From: Corynebacterium matruchotii
GTDB taxonomy: Bacteria > Actinomycetota > Actinomycetes > Mycobacteriales > Mycobacteriaceae
Assembly: GCF_011612265.2 (NCBI RefSeq)
Contig: NZ_CP050134.2
Coordinates: 1,364,001-1,428,000 of the forward strand
Direction of reading: 5' to 3'
Length of the DNA: 64,000 bases
The position numbers were made by a program, and so were the translations under genes. The notes below the pieces were generated by a model. The model was not told where the DNA came from. It worked only from the letters and a program-made list of their open reading frames with translations, and ran no database searches. Shown piece by piece: positions 19,387-37,097 of this stretch. Within the stretch, counting starts at the first letter, position 1. Each line of letters opens with the position of its first letter.

Positions 19387-19508
19387 TACTGCAATGCCTC
19401 ATGCAAAATCTCATGCGCCTCGTGCAAAACCGCAGCCTCCTGCGCTAACGTGTCCATCGGCTGCGCCAACACCGCATGAAGCCGTTCAATCACCTGCTCC
19501 GGCTCCAC
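19386..19508 (-). CDS. Conserved 40-aa hypothetical (Rv1693-like position)
   Basis: A short frame reads VEPEQVIERLHAVLAQPMDT and ends HEILHEALQ before a TAA that overlaps the tlyA ATG. It begins at GTG 19508, 2 nt after the HAD gene stop, or at GTG 19520, inside that gene. It is an all-helical, E/H/A-rich peptide. A small gene of unknown function at exactly this place (between the HAD phosphatase and tlyA) is Rv1693 in M. tuberculosis, which supports its reality; there is no functional clue. Confidence 0.6.
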   Translation of the reverse strand: MEPEQVIERLHAVLAQPMDTLAQEAAVLHEAHEILHEALQ

Positions 19509-19510
19509 AA

Positions 19511-20512
19511 CTACTGCCACCCCGCCAACGCTCGCTCCGCCCCAGCATCCGCAGGTACAACTTCACCGGTAAACCCTGCGGAAGGATCAGTCCAGGCAAC
19601 AGCCAACACGGTACGCAACGCCTCCACAGCACCCCCACCGGAAGCATCGCCGCTGGTGAGCACAATCGTGTTATCGTCGGCGCGCCGGGCAGCGAATCCG
19701 GCTTGTGCGTGTGGGGTGAGTTCGGCTGCCGGCAGGTCGAGTCCCCGTAGGTCTTCCGCGATATAGGTGGGGCGTTCGGTTGGTTCTGCGTGGACGAGCG
19801 CCCAATGGCGGGAGACACCGGTGAGCACGTGGAAGGTGTCCATGTTGGCGGCGACGCCGCCGGCAATGTCAGTGTTAAGTCGATCGCCCACGGCAAGGGG
19901 GCGGGTGGATTGCACTTTCGCGGCGGCGGAGTGGAACATTGCCGGTTCGGGTTTTCCTGCCGATAGCGGGGTGACGCCGGTAGCGGTGGTGACCGCAGCC
20001 ACCATGGAACCGTTACCCACCATGAGTCCCCGTTCCATGGGCAGTGTGGTATCCAGGTTGGACGCGAAATAGTAAGCCCCGTTGCGGATGCTGAGTGCAG
20101 CCTCGGAGAGTTCCGCCCAACCGGTTTCGGGATTATGCCCATGAAGTACGGCCTTGGGGTTGTCGTCGGCAGAGTCAACGACGCGGAGACCGCCGTGGCG
20201 GGCCAGGTTTTTGAACGATTCGGAACCAAGCACATAGACAGGGTCACCGGGTTGCAGTCGCTGTTGAGCGAATTCCACGGCCGCCTGCGCCGAGGTCACT
20301 ACATGGCGCTCATCTGTGGGAACCCCCAGTTTGGTGAGTATTTCTGCCACTACTTCCGGGCCCCGCGAAGCATTATTGGTGATGTACATGACGGGTATGG
20401 AAGCGGTGGTGAGGTATTTTTGGGCGTGCGGCAGGAGGCGGCCGCCTTCCCATACTGTGCCGTCCAGGTCGAAAAGTAAACTGTCGTATGTGGTGAGAAG
20501 TGATTCGGTCAT
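19511..20512 (-). CDS. HAD-superfamily phosphatase, NagD/p-nitrophenylphosphatase type
   Basis: 333 aa from ATG 20512 (MTESLLTTYDSLLFDLDGTV), 2 nt after the TPR gene stop. HAD motif I is DSLLFDLDGTVW, with the nucleophile and acid/base Asp pair; motif II is MYITNNAS, and the late motif is AVGDRLNTDIAGGVAANM. The C2-type cap lies between. Such enzymes dephosphorylate small phosphometabolites; the substrate is unknown. Matches Rv1692 in position. The C-terminal 60 residues are an extension beyond the core. Confidence 0.88.
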   Translation of the reverse strand: MTESLLTTYDSLLFDLDGTVWEGGRLLPHAQKYLTTASIPVMYITNNASRGPEVVAEILTKLGVPTDERHVVTSAQAAVEFAQQRLQPGDPVYVLGSESFKNLARHGGLRVVDSADDNPKAVLHGHNPETGWAELSEAALSIRNGAYYFASNLDTTLPMERGLMVGNGSMVAAVTTATGVTPLSAGKPEPAMFHSAAAKVQSTRPLAVGDRLNTDIAGGVAANMDTFHVLTGVSRHWALVHAEPTERPTYIAEDLRGLDLPAAELTPHAQAGFAARRADDNTIVLTSGDASGGGAVEALRTVLAVAWTDPSAGFTGEVVPADAGAERALAGWQ

Positions 20513-20514
20513 GG

Positions 20515-21354
20515 TTAACCTAACTCTGCTAGCCGTTCTTGTGCATCTAAGAATTCTTCCGCGTCCTGCTCGACGGCGTGGGTGAACCAGGTGCGGGCCT
20601 GCGCGATCTGCCCGGCGGCGGCCAGCGCGTCGGCGTAGGCGTAGGACAGCCGGGCCCATGCCGGTTCGATGCGACTGGGATCGGGATTCATGTCCTGCAA
20701 GGTAACGACAGCGGCGTCGAATTGCCCCATGTCTTGGTGAGCGCCGGCGGTGACGATGGCTAATTCGATACGCATGGGCATGTCGAGGTTTTTCGAATCA
20801 GCTTCGGCGGCAAGTTCTATGGCTTTTTCGGGCCGGCCGAGACCGCGTTCGCAGTCGGCCATGACGGCAATGAGCCCCGGACCACCACTGATGCGCCGGG
20901 CGGCACGCAATTCGGAGAGTGCTTCTTTCCATTCGCCGGCTTTATAGGCGGCAATCCCACAGGTTTCCCGCACGACTGATACTCGCCCTGCCCGCTCTTT
21001 GGCCGCCCGCGCATGGCTGAGTGCTAGTTTGGGGTCTTCCTCCATTAAGAGCGCAGCCATGAGGATATGCTTTGCGACGGCGTTAGCGTTGTCCTTCGAT
21101 AGGACCCGGAGATCTTGTAATACTAGCGGGTCGAGGTCTCGAATATCGAGATCATCGGGTAAATCGGGTTCATTCAGCCGTGACGTCATGCGGTCTTCTC
21201 GATAGTTGGGGCGCTGAGTACGAAACCCGTTTTGTTTTTTATTGGCCCCAGCCCGGTTAGCGTGTCGACGTCCCCGGGAACGATCTGGACGGCGATTATT
21301 ATTGCGTTGCGGCTTCCGACGGGAAGAACCGGGGGATTTATGATCGTCAGTCAT
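20515..21354 (-). CDS. TPR-like repeat protein with a basic RNA-binding-like N-terminus
   Basis: About 279 aa from ATG 21354 (MTDDHKSPGSSRRKPQRNNN), with AAAGGA 4 nt upstream. The first 55 residues are strongly basic (R/K/N-rich, RPDRSRGRRHANRAG) and probably disordered; the rest is helical repeats of the tetratricopeptide kind (KLALSHARAAKERAGR, WKEALSELRAARRISG, QARTWFTHAVEQDAEEF). This is the Rv1691-like conserved gene that heads the tlyA operon. A role in RNA or ribosome metabolism is plausible because of the basic tail but not shown. Confidence 0.78.
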   Translation of the reverse strand: MTDDHKSPGSSRRKPQRNNNRRPDRSRGRRHANRAGANKKQNGFRTQRPNYREDRMTSRLNEPDLPDDLDIRDLDPLVLQDLRVLSKDNANAVAKHILMAALLMEEDPKLALSHARAAKERAGRVSVVRETCGIAAYKAGEWKEALSELRAARRISGGPGLIAVMADCERGLGRPEKAIELAAEADSKNLDMPMRIELAIVTAGAHQDMGQFDAAVVTLQDMNPDPSRIEPAWARLSYAYADALAAAGQIAQARTWFTHAVEQDAEEFLDAQERLAELG

Positions 21355-21374
21355 GCTGTCCTTTGGGGATATAG

Positions 21375-21424
21375 AAAAAGCGTGGTGCATTATTGGAAAA
21401 TAACAATAATACACCACGCTTTCC
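21375..21424 (-). terminator. rRNA operon terminator
   Basis: On the minus strand the arm AGCGTGGTGTATTATTG pairs with CAATAATGCACCACGCT around an 8-nt loop and is followed by TTTTTC. It lies 30 nt after 5S rRNA and just before the TPR gene, so it ends the rrn transcript. Confidence 0.9.
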
Positions 21425-21454
21425 TTATACTATTTTTTCTTTATTAAGTTTTTG

Positions 21455-21575
21455 GTGTGTTGGCGGTGTCTTACTCTCCCACAACCCCACGATTGCAGTA
21501 CCATCAGCGCAGTCAAGCTTAGCTACCGGGATCGGAACGGGACCGGGCGTACCCTCGACGCTAAAACCACCAACA
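21455..21575 (-). rRNA. rrf: 5S ribosomal RNA
   Basis: About 120 nt. The minus strand shows the universal 5S core ACGCCCGGTCCCGTTCCGAT, then AGCTAAGC and GATGGTACTGCA, and the 3' part GTGGGAGAGTAAGACACCGCC. The ends GTGTTGGTGG and CCGCCAACAC pair as the closing stem. It is the last gene of the operon. Ends are approximate by a few bases. Confidence 0.93.
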
Positions 21576-21756
21576 CAAACCCATTTGAAACAAACCACCC
21601 CCACACCCCAACAGGGTACGGGCAGCGTGTTGCGTCAAACACTGTACAACAAACACAAACACAATAATCATTCTTCTTTTTGCGGCAAACACATGCTCTC
21701 GGCGCAATCAACTGCTCATTTTTCATCGCCCACACACGTGAAAAACACTCTAGGTG

Positions 21757-26936
<5,180 letters not shown>

Positions 26937-27205
26937 ACAAACAAAAAATTACAGGCAAAAAACAAAGAAACCAACAAAACAACAACAAACAACAAACACC
27001 AACAACTATCAATAACTATTTGGTGCCCACGTTCGCGTTCATGTTCAAACAATAATTCGTTTCATCAAATGACACAACTATCGAGTTCTCAAACAACACC
27101 ACCACCCACAACCCCACCCAAAACCAGGCAAGGGCCGCAAACAGCGACCACACAAATATACAAACCCCACCACAAAACCACAAACCACCACGTCACAACA
27201 ACAAA
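26937..27205 (-). promoter_or_regulatory. rRNA operon promoter and leader
   Basis: About 270 bp between the tyrS terminator and 16S. A good promoter is TTGTGG (27178-27183), a 17-bp spacer, and TATATT (27155-27160). The leader contains TTTGAGAACTCGATAGTTGT near 27075-27095, the conserved rrn antitermination (boxA-like) region of actinobacteria, then a long T/G-rich tract before 16S. No ORF is credible here. Confidence 0.55.
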
Positions 27206-27235
27206 AACCAGGATGGTTCTCATGCCATCCCGGTT
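27197..27235 (-). terminator. tyrS terminator
   Basis: On the minus strand AACCGGGATGG and CCATCCTGGTT form a hairpin with one mismatch, followed by TTTTTGTTGTTG. It begins just after the tyrS stop and separates tyrS from the rrn promoter. Confidence 0.75.
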
Positions 27236-27238
27236 ACG

Positions 27239-28495
27239 CTATTGGATTTTTGCCCCTGCGAAGGTTTTCTTGCCTCGCCGCAGCACTAGCCATGTGCCAT
27301 ACAGCAAATCATCGGCTGTTGGTTCCCAGTCCTCGGAGGAAATACGCTGGTTATTCACGTATGCGCCGCCTTCATTTATTGTGCGACGCGCAGCTCCTTT
27401 GGATGCTGCCAAACCGCTGGCCACCAATAGGTCCACGATTGTGCGTGGGTCCTGTGGCGCAATCTCTGCCACCGTGGTTTCCTGGAGCGCCCCCCTCAGG
27501 GTTGCTTCATCCAGTTCGGTCAATTCTGCCCGACCGAATAGCGCTTGAGCTGCTAGTTCTACCGCTTCAGTTGCCGCTGAACCGTGCACCAGGGTGGTCA
27601 TTTCTTGCGCCAAGCGTCGTTGCGCTTCCCGCAGATGCGGTCGTTCCTGCACCGCCACTTCGTATTCGGCGATTTCCGCTTGGGACAGGAACGTGAACCA
27701 GCGCAGGTAGTCAATGACCACGGAGTCTCCCGCGTTGAGGAAGTACTGGTACCACGAATAAGGGCTGGTCAGTTCAGGATCTAACCAAAGTTTGCCGCCA
27801 CCCGTGGATTTGCCGAATTTTTGCCCTTGCGCATCCGTAACCAATGGCACGGTTAAGCCATGCACCTTGGTTTGGTTCATGCGACGGTTGAGATCTACGC
27901 CGGAAACAATATTGCCCCACTGGTCACCACCACCGATTTGCAGCACACAATCGTATTCCCGATTGAGGTGCACATAATCGTAGGATTGGAGCAGCATGTA
28001 GGAGAATTCGGTGTAGGAAATCCCATCGGATCCTAGTCGTCGTTTCACGGTTTCCCGATCCAGCATCGTATTGAGCGAAAAGTTTTTGCCCAGGTCACGC
28101 AGGTAGTCAATGAGCGAGAATTTCCCCAACCAATCGGCGTTATTGACCATGATGGCTTTACCATCCGTATAGTCGATAAAGGACCGAATTTGGTCTTGGA
28201 TCGCCGCAATGTTGTGGGCGATTTCTTCCTCGGACAGCATGGACCGCTCCCCCACATCCCGCGGGTCACCGATCATGCCGGTGGCGCCACCTGCCAAGGT
28301 GAGTACCCGGTGCCCCGCGTTTTGGAAGCGTTTCAGCATGATGAGGGGCACAAGGTGCCCCGCATGAAGCGACGCCCCGGTCGGGTCGAACCCGCAGTAG
28401 AGGGTGATGGGTTGCTCGCAAGCGGCACGTAACTCGTCAACATCGGTGGCTTGATTGATAAGCCCCCGCCACAGTAGTTCATCAACGATATTCAT
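27239..28495 (-). CDS. tyrS: Tyrosyl-tRNA synthetase
   Basis: 418 aa, class I synthetase charging tRNA-Tyr. [18 protein letters not shown] near 35-52 holds the HIGH-like motif, [12 protein letters not shown] and [11 protein letters not shown] bind tyrosine, KFGKSTGGG near 230 is the KMSKS-like loop, and a C-terminal S4 RNA-binding domain ([19 protein letters not shown]) is present. It starts 3 nt after the Trm112-like gene stop, so it may be expressed with argGH. An rrn operon follows downstream. Confidence 0.96.
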   Translation of the reverse strand: MNIVDELLWRGLINQATDVDELRAACEQPITLYCGFDPTGASLHAGHLVPLIMLKRFQNAGHRVLTLAGGATGMIGDPRDVGERSMLSEEEIAHNIAAIQDQIRSFIDYTDGKAIMVNNADWLGKFSLIDYLRDLGKNFSLNTMLDRETVKRRLGSDGISYTEFSYMLLQSYDYVHLNREYDCVLQIGGGDQWGNIVSGVDLNRRMNQTKVHGLTVPLVTDAQGQKFGKSTGGGKLWLDPELTSPYSWYQYFLNAGDSVVIDYLRWFTFLSQAEIAEYEVAVQERPHLREAQRRLAQEMTTLVHGSAATEAVELAAQALFGRAELTELDEATLRGALQETTVAEIAPQDPRTIVDLLVASGLAASKGAARRTINEGGAYVNNQRISSEDWEPTADDLLYGTWLVLRRGKKTFAGAKIQ

Positions 28496-28498
28496 GTG

Positions 28499-31310
<2,812 letters not shown>

Positions 31311-31326
31311 AATGTAATTTTTCTCC

Positions 31327-31815
31327 TTATCGAACGTTGAGTAAGTCGACGAGTTCCTTGCCCGTCAATGGGTCGCGGGCCAGGACAAACACGGTATCGT
31401 CACCGGCGATAGTGCCCACCACTTCATCCATGCTGACCCTATCAATAAAGCTAGCAAGGAAGGCCGCGGCCCCGGGCGGGGTGCGCAACACCGCAATGTT
31501 CCCGGAATGATCGCTGGATACCAGCAGGTCATCCAGCATTTTTCGTAGTTTTTCCCGGGTGCCGACGGTGGTGGGGGCAAGGGTTTCTTCGGTGTTACCG
31601 ACGGCATAGAATGCGCGGCCGCTGTCCGGCCGAATTTTTTTGGCCCCGAGCTCGTCGAGGTCACGAGACAGGGTTCCTTGGGTGATTTCAACGCCTTTGT
31701 TTTTGAGCAGTTCCGAGAGCTGCATTTGGCTGGAAACTAGATTCTGTTCGAGCAGTTCCAAGATCAATGCTTGGCGGACCGTTCTAGTGATTGGTCCAGG
31801 GCTCACGGGACTCAT
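31327..31815 (-). CDS. argR: Arginine repressor
   Basis: 162 aa. An N-terminal winged-helix DNA-binding domain ([20 protein letters not shown] then [15 protein letters not shown], about 25-62) is followed by the C-terminal oligomerisation and arginine-binding domain ([29 protein letters not shown]). With arginine it represses the cluster in which it is encoded. Placement between argF and argG matches C. glutamicum. Confidence 0.95.
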   Translation of the reverse strand: MSPVSPGPITRTVRQALILELLEQNLVSSQMQLSELLKNKGVEITQGTLSRDLDELGAKKIRPDSGRAFYAVGNTEETLAPTTVGTREKLRKMLDDLLVSSDHSGNIAVLRTPPGAAAFLASFIDRVSMDEVVGTIAGDDTVFVLARDPLTGKELVDLLNVR

Positions 31816-31829
31816 GGGCGCTCCTTCGA

Positions 31830-32792
31830 TTATTTATTTGGTTTAGGCTGATTCCACAGTAGCCACGTCATCAAAGCCTTTTGGGCGTGGAGCCGGTTTT
31901 CGGCTTCGTCGAAAACTACGGATTGTGGGCCGTCAATCACCGAGGCAGTGACTTCACTACCACGATATGCCGGTAAACAATGCATAAAGATGGCGTTTTT
32001 ATTAGCTTTACTCATTATTTCATCGTTTACCTGGTAGGGCAAGAATGGGGTACGCCGATCCAGACCGTCATTTTCCATGCCCATGGATACCCAGGTATCC
32101 GTGATGACCACGTCGGCACCGGCTACCTGGTTAATGTCACTAGTGACGGTAATGGTAGCACCGGTTTCCGCGGCCCGAGTGCGAGCTCGTTCCACAAAAT
32201 AGGGTTCCGGTTGGAAATCGGCGGGAGCGATAATACTGATGTCCAGGCCCGCGGTAGCGAAGCCCAACATGTAGGAATTGGCCATATTATTGCAACCATC
32301 GCCCAGGTATACCGCTTTATGCCCCCGAAGCCCACTAGGCCCCTGTTTGGGGCATAAATTTTCGATAATAGTTTGCAAGTCGGCAAGCACCTGACAGGGG
32401 TGGAAACTATCGCACAGCGCGTTAATGATAGGCACTTGCGAGGTTTCGGCCATGTCCCACAGGTTTTGATGGGCGAAGGTGCGCCACACAATAAGCGATA
32501 CCATGCGCGACAGGAGCGCCCCGGTGTCCTGGTAGGTCTCGCCTTTGCCCATTTGGGTTTTGCCGGATTCGACCACGATGGCGTTACCGCCGAGCTCGGC
32601 GATGCCCGTCGCAAAGCTAAATCGGGTGCGTGTAGAGGTTTTATCAAAGAGCACCGCCACAGATTGCGGCCCTTTCAACGGCTGTGAGGCAAATCGCGCA
32701 TGCTTGAGCTCCGCGGCCATGGTGAGCACTTCGGCCTGTTCGGCGGGGGTGAGGTGGTCGTCGGCGAGAAAATGCCGCACATTAGTAGTCAT
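31830..32792 (-). CDS. argF: Ornithine carbamoyltransferase
   Basis: 320 aa. It makes citrulline from ornithine and carbamoyl phosphate. [16 protein letters not shown] near 52-67 is the carbamoyl-phosphate loop, [12 protein letters not shown] near 130 is the second substrate motif, and HCLPAYRG near 275 is the ornithine-binding cysteine loop. It overlaps argD by 11 nt. Confidence 0.96.
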   Translation of the reverse strand: MTTNVRHFLADDHLTPAEQAEVLTMAAELKHARFASQPLKGPQSVAVLFDKTSTRTRFSFATGIAELGGNAIVVESGKTQMGKGETYQDTGALLSRMVSLIVWRTFAHQNLWDMAETSQVPIINALCDSFHPCQVLADLQTIIENLCPKQGPSGLRGHKAVYLGDGCNNMANSYMLGFATAGLDISIIAPADFQPEPYFVERARTRAAETGATITVTSDINQVAGADVVITDTWVSMGMENDGLDRRTPFLPYQVNDEIMSKANKNAIFMHCLPAYRGSEVTASVIDGPQSVVFDEAENRLHAQKALMTWLLWNQPKPNK

Positions 32793-33939
32793 CGTGGGAA
32801 ACTCCTTTAAGAAGGTCAGCGAAGCGTGCTACCGCTTGGGTGATCTGGTCATCACTAATAATAAGCGGTGGTGTGAGTCGCACTACATGAGGTTGCGGGG
32901 CATTCATGAGAATTCCGTAATTCGGCGCCTCGGCCACGGCTTGCTTTGCGACGGGCTCCCGCAGCACTACCCCAAGCATCAATCCCCGACCCCGCACCGA
33001 CTCGACCTGGGGTAATTTGAGTAGTTCTTGACGCAGCAGCTCCCCTTTGCGCGTGACCTCCGCCAGGAATTGCTTATCGACGACATCCAGGACCACTCGG
33101 GCAGCGGCACAGGTCACCGGATTGCCACCAAAGGTACAGCCGTGGTCCCCAGGTTGGAAGAGCTTGGCGGCCTGGCCTGCGGCGATGCATGCCCCCATTG
33201 GGAGGCCACCACCGAGCCCCTTGGCCATGGTGACCACGTCGGGGCGAACATTGTCGTGTTGGAAAGCGAAGAACTCACCGGTGCGACCAACCCCGGTCTG
33301 CACCTCGTCGCAGATCATGAGGATGCCATGCTCGTCGCACAACTGGCGCACCTGGGCGAGGAACCCATCGGGGGCGGGTACCACGCCGGTTTCGCCCTGA
33401 ATGGGCTCCAGGAAGATGGCGGCCACGTCGTCGTCAAGCGGTGGGAAGCTCTCAATGTCGCCGTAGGTGTAGTATTCGACGCCCGCGGGCATGGGCTCGA
33501 ATTTTTTCCGCTTGTCGGGCTGGCCAGTGAGGGCCAGCGCCCCCATGGTGCGACCGTGGAACCCATGCTCAGCGGCAAGGATTCGACTCCGGCCGGTGGC
33601 ACGGGCGATTTTGAACGCAGCCTCGTTGGCCTCGGTACCGGAATTGCAGAAAAACACCCGGGCATCCGGGTCGCCAAACCGGTCGATGAGACCAGCAGCC
33701 ACATCAATGACCGGCTGGGAGGCGTACAGGTTGGAAACATGCCCCAGGGTGGCAATCTGTTCGGATACCGCCTGCACTACTGCCGGATGACCGTGCCCCA
33801 AGGCGTTCACCGCAATGCCCGCCAACAGGTCGATATGGGTTCGCCCCTCGGAGTCGGTGACCTCGGCACCGGCACCGCTGACCAGGGTGATGGCCGGGGT
33901 GCCATAGGTGTTCATTATTACGTCAGGCCAGGTTGGCAT
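32782..33939 (-). CDS. argD: Acetylornithine aminotransferase
   Basis: 385 aa, a class III PLP aminotransferase. [17 protein letters not shown] near 95-111 is the phosphate-binding region, [15 protein letters not shown] follows, [17 protein letters not shown] near 210 carries the cofactor aspartate, and the Schiff-base lysine is in [16 protein letters not shown] near 240. Overlaps argB by one base. It may also serve in lysine synthesis (DapC activity), by family knowledge. Confidence 0.95.
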   Translation of the reverse strand: MPTWPDVIMNTYGTPAITLVSGAGAEVTDSEGRTHIDLLAGIAVNALGHGHPAVVQAVSEQIATLGHVSNLYASQPVIDVAAGLIDRFGDPDARVFFCNSGTEANEAAFKIARATGRSRILAAEHGFHGRTMGALALTGQPDKRKKFEPMPAGVEYYTYGDIESFPPLDDDVAAIFLEPIQGETGVVPAPDGFLAQVRQLCDEHGILMICDEVQTGVGRTGEFFAFQHDNVRPDVVTMAKGLGGGLPMGACIAAGQAAKLFQPGDHGCTFGGNPVTCAAARVVLDVVDKQFLAEVTRKGELLRQELLKLPQVESVRGRGLMLGVVLREPVAKQAVAEAPNYGILMNAPQPHVVRLTPPLIISDDQITQAVARFADLLKGVSHDDY

Positions 33940-34871
33940 TATTCGTCTCCTTCGTTGCGATAAATCGTGGGGCTGGCGGGGTCGGCCACCACGTCGTCCG
34001 GCACCACCATGGTGCCGATACCGCCGGCGGTAAGCAGTTCCAGCAGCACGGAATGACCCACCCGGCCGTCAATCACGTGGGCCGCCCGAACCCCATGCTC
34101 CACCGCCCGCAGACAGGACTCCATTTTCGGAATCATTCCGGTGTCGAGCTGTGGCAATAACTCCGCCAGCTCGCTCACGGAGGTTTGGGAAATGAGCGAA
34201 GTCCTGTCCGGCCAATTGGCGTACAACCCCTCAACATCGGTGAGGATCAGGAGCCGCTCGGCACCCAGGGCAACCGCCAGGGCACCGGCGGCGGTATCCG
34301 CGTTGATGTTATACACCTCGCCGTCGTCGAAGCCGGGGGCAATGGTGGAGACCACGGGAATGCGTCCGGCATCAATGATGTCCATGAGGCTGCTGGCGTC
34401 CACATTTACGATCTCGCCCACCAGGCCGATGTCGGTGAGCTTCCCATCGACCTCCACCAGGCGTTTTTCCGCCTGAAACAGGCCGGCGTCCTCCCCAGAG
34501 GTGCCCACCGCGTAGGGGCCATGATTATTAATGAGCCCCACCAGGTCGCGGCCAACCTGGCCGAATAGCACCATGCGAACAACCTCCATGACCTCCGGCG
34601 TGGTGACCCGGAAACCGCCCTTGAATTCCCCTTCGAGGCCTAACCGGTCCAGCATGGCGGTGATTTGGGGTCCGCCGCCGTGCACCACCACGGGTTTCAC
34701 GCCGACGGTGCGCAGGAACGCCATGTCTGCGGCGAAGGCGGCCTTGAGCTCATTGTCGATCATGGCATTGCCGCCGTACTTCACTACCACGATCTTATTG
34801 TTGAGATGCTGGAGCCAAGGCAACGCTTCCACCAGAACTTGTGCACGTTTTTGAGGGGTCATATACCTCAT
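33939..34871 (-). CDS. argB: Acetylglutamate kinase
   Basis: 310 aa. It phosphorylates N-acetylglutamate and is the usual arginine feedback point in actinobacteria. [12 protein letters not shown] near 25-36 and [13 protein letters not shown] near 60-72 are the amino acid kinase motifs, and [17 protein letters not shown] binds ATP. The N-terminal helix before the kinase core ([20 protein letters not shown]) is typical of arginine-sensitive hexameric enzymes. AGGAAAG precedes ATG 34871 by 11 nt; a second ATG three codons on is possible. Confidence 0.95.
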   Translation of the reverse strand: MRYMTPQKRAQVLVEALPWLQHLNNKIVVVKYGGNAMIDNELKAAFAADMAFLRTVGVKPVVVHGGGPQITAMLDRLGLEGEFKGGFRVTTPEVMEVVRMVLFGQVGRDLVGLINNHGPYAVGTSGEDAGLFQAEKRLVEVDGKLTDIGLVGEIVNVDASSLMDIIDAGRIPVVSTIAPGFDDGEVYNINADTAAGALAVALGAERLLILTDVEGLYANWPDRTSLISQTSVSELAELLPQLDTGMIPKMESCLRAVEHGVRAAHVIDGRVGHSVLLELLTAGGIGTMVVPDDVVADPASPTIYRNEGDE

Positions 34872-34887
34872 TATGATCGCTTCTTTC

Positions 34888-36030
34888 CTAGGTAGAATAG
34901 GCGGAATTGAATTCGACGTAGCCTAATGACAGATCAGTCGTTCGAATCGTGGCTTGGCCGGGGCCGCCGGTGCCTAGGTCCACCACCACATCAATATCCA
35001 CACCGGTCAGGTCCACGTCCCGCGCCCCCGGGGTTCCGCACGAGTCAATGCACACGGCTTGATTATTGAAATACACCGAGATTTTTTCCGGATCCATATC
35101 AGCATCAGCCATGCCCACCGCGGCAAGGGTGCGACCCCAGTTGGGATCCGAACCGAACATGGCGCACTGAAACAGATTATCCCGCGCGATCGTCCGGGCA
35201 GCATTCAGCGCCATGTCATCGGTGGTGGTGCCGGTAACGGTGACGGCGACCCGCTTGGTCACGCCCTCGGCATCCGCCTGCATCTGCTGCGCCAAATCCG
35301 CACAGGCCTCCCGAACCGCCTCGTCTAATTCCTGCTGGGTTGGGGTGATCCCCGACGCCCCCGACGCCAGCAATAACACGGTGTCGTTTGTGGAGGTAGA
35401 CCCGTCAATGTCCAGGCGGTCAAAGGTGACCGCGGTGGCCTGCCGCAGCGCGGCATCCGCCATGTCCGGGGTGATCGACGCATCGGTGGTGAGGCACACC
35501 AGCATTGTGGCGAGTGACGGGGCCATCATCCCTACCCCCTTCCCCATGCCGGCCAACGACCAGCCGCCGGCGTGCGTCACCAGGGTGGTTTTCCGCACCG
35601 TATCCGTGGTCATGATGGCTTCCGCCGCCGCATCAGCGTGATCCCCCAGGCCGGCAACCAGCGGGTCGACCGCATCGAGCATCAGGTCCAGGGGCAGCTG
35701 CTCCCCGATGAGCCCGGTGGAGCATGCGGCCACATCCGCCGCCTCGCAACCAATGGCATCCGCCACCCGCCGCACCACGGCAGCGGCGTCCGCATCCCCC
35801 TGCGCCCCGTTGCAGGCGTTGGCGTTGCCGGAATTATAAACCACCGCCACAAGCCGGCCATCAGCCACGGCCTTCCGGGTCAGCTTCACCGGTGAGGCCA
35901 CCACCCGGTTCCGGGTAAACACGCCGGCCGCAACAAACTCCGGTCCGGTATTGACCACCAGCGCCATGTCCGGCTTCCCCGATGGTTTAATGCCCGCGGT
36001 CACCGCCGCGGCAACGAAACCTGGAATCAT
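34888..36030 (-). CDS. argJ: Bifunctional glutamate N-acetyltransferase / ornithine acetyltransferase
   Basis: 380 aa. It recycles the acetyl group from acetylornithine to glutamate. The precursor cleaves itself before a Thr nucleophile; here the site is in [19 protein letters not shown], with the ATML-type junction near residue 176. The C-terminal subunit contains [17 protein letters not shown] overlaps the argC stop as ATGA. Confidence 0.95.
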   Translation of the reverse strand: MIPGFVAAAVTAGIKPSGKPDMALVVNTGPEFVAAGVFTRNRVVASPVKLTRKAVADGRLVAVVYNSGNANACNGAQGDADAAAVVRRVADAIGCEAADVAACSTGLIGEQLPLDLMLDAVDPLVAGLGDHADAAAEAIMTTDTVRKTTLVTHAGGWSLAGMGKGVGMMAPSLATMLVCLTTDASITPDMADAALRQATAVTFDRLDIDGSTSTNDTVLLLASGASGITPTQQELDEAVREACADLAQQMQADAEGVTKRVAVTVTGTTTDDMALNAARTIARDNLFQCAMFGSDPNWGRTLAAVGMADADMDPEKISVYFNNQAVCIDSCGTPGARDVDLTGVDIDVVVDLGTGGPGQATIRTTDLSLGYVEFNSAYST

Positions 36031-37055
36031 GGTGCCACCCCGTTCACGGTCAAACCGGCAGCCTCATCCAGCCCCAACGCAATATTCATGCACTGCACCG
36101 CGGCGCCGGCAGTACCTTTGACCAGGTTGTCGATGGCGCTCACCACCACCAGGCGGCCGGCGGCTTCGTCGACCTCCACCTGGAGCTGACACATGTTCGC
36201 CCCCACCACGCTCTTGGTTTGCGGCTGCTGATCCCCCGGCAACACCGATACAAATTGCTCGTCTGCATAAAATTCCGCATAGGTGGCATAGGCCTGTTCC
36301 GCGGTCACCCCGGCAACCAACGGCGCCGTGGCCGTGGTCAGGATGCCCCGCGACAGCGGTGCCAGCACCGGGGTGAAACTCACCGTCACCGGCACCGTCG
36401 AATACGCGCCCAGGTTTTGGCGAATCTCCGGGTTATGGCGGTGTTTACCAGCGGTATTATAGGCCCGCAGGTTACCCATCACCTCCGAACCCAATAGGCC
36501 CACGCTGGCTTTCTTCCCCGCACCCGAGGTGCCCGTAATGGACACAAATTGCAGATCCGGGTGCACCAAATCATGCACCACCGCCGGCAACATGGCTAAG
36601 GTCGCGCCGGTAGGGAAACAACCAGGCACCGCAATCCGGTTCGCCCCCCGTAGTTTACTGCGCTGACCAGGAAGTTCCGGCAACCCATAAGGCCAGCTGC
36701 CGGCGTGTTCCCCGCCATAAAATTTTTCCCAATCATGGGAATCCGTTAACCGGAAATCGGCGGCACAGTCAATCACCAGCACATCATCACCCAAATTTCG
36801 GGCGATTTCGGCGGAATGCCCGTGCGGCAACCCCAAGAAAACCACATCATGGCCGGCTAAAATATCCGTGGTGGTGGGCTCAATCGTGCGGTCCGCCAAG
36901 CTCACCAAATGCGGCATGAGCTCGGCCACGGACTGGCCCGCGGTGGTGGCGCCGGTCAGCGCGCCGATCTCCACGTCTGGGTGCGCGGAAATCAGGCGGA
37001 GAATTTCGCTGCCAGCATAGCCGGAGGCTCCGGCGACGGCTACGTTAATTGTCAT
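36027..37055 (-). CDS. argC: N-acetyl-gamma-glutamyl-phosphate reductase
   Basis: 342 aa from ATG 37055 ([20 protein letters not shown]). The Rossmann motif GASGYAGSE is at residues 9-17, and the active-site cysteine lies in [14 protein letters not shown] near 150. The frame is open 35 codons further upstream, but that segment lies over the pheT end and is not family-like. There is no ribosome binding site; a -10 box 6 nt upstream suggests a leaderless mRNA. First gene of argCJBDFRGH. Confidence 0.94.
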   Translation of the reverse strand: MTINVAVAGASGYAGSEILRLISAHPDVEIGALTGATTAGQSVAELMPHLVSLADRTIEPTTTDILAGHDVVFLGLPHGHSAEIARNLGDDVLVIDCAADFRLTDSHDWEKFYGGEHAGSWPYGLPELPGQRSKLRGANRIAVPGCFPTGATLAMLPAVVHDLVHPDLQFVSITGTSGAGKKASVGLLGSEVMGNLRAYNTAGKHRHNPEIRQNLGAYSTVPVTVSFTPVLAPLSRGILTTATAPLVAGVTAEQAYATYAEFYADEQFVSVLPGDQQPQTKSVVGANMCQLQVEVDEAAGRLVVVSAIDNLVKGTAGAAVQCMNIALGLDEAAGLTVNGVAP

Positions 37056-37061
37056 GCACCC

Positions 37062-37097
37062 AGCATAGCAATTATTCGGAAACTTGCAATTTATGCA
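37062..37097 (-). promoter_or_regulatory. argC promoter (leaderless) with possible ArgR site
   Basis: On the minus strand TTGCAA (37084-37089), a 16-bp spacer and TATGCT (37062-37067) precede the argC ATG by 6 nt, which places the transcript start at or next to the ATG. The -35 overlaps TGCATAAATTGCA (about 37085-37097), a TGCA-N5-TGCA element that could be an ArgR operator, by analogy to ARG boxes. It overlaps the end of pheT. Confidence 0.45.
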
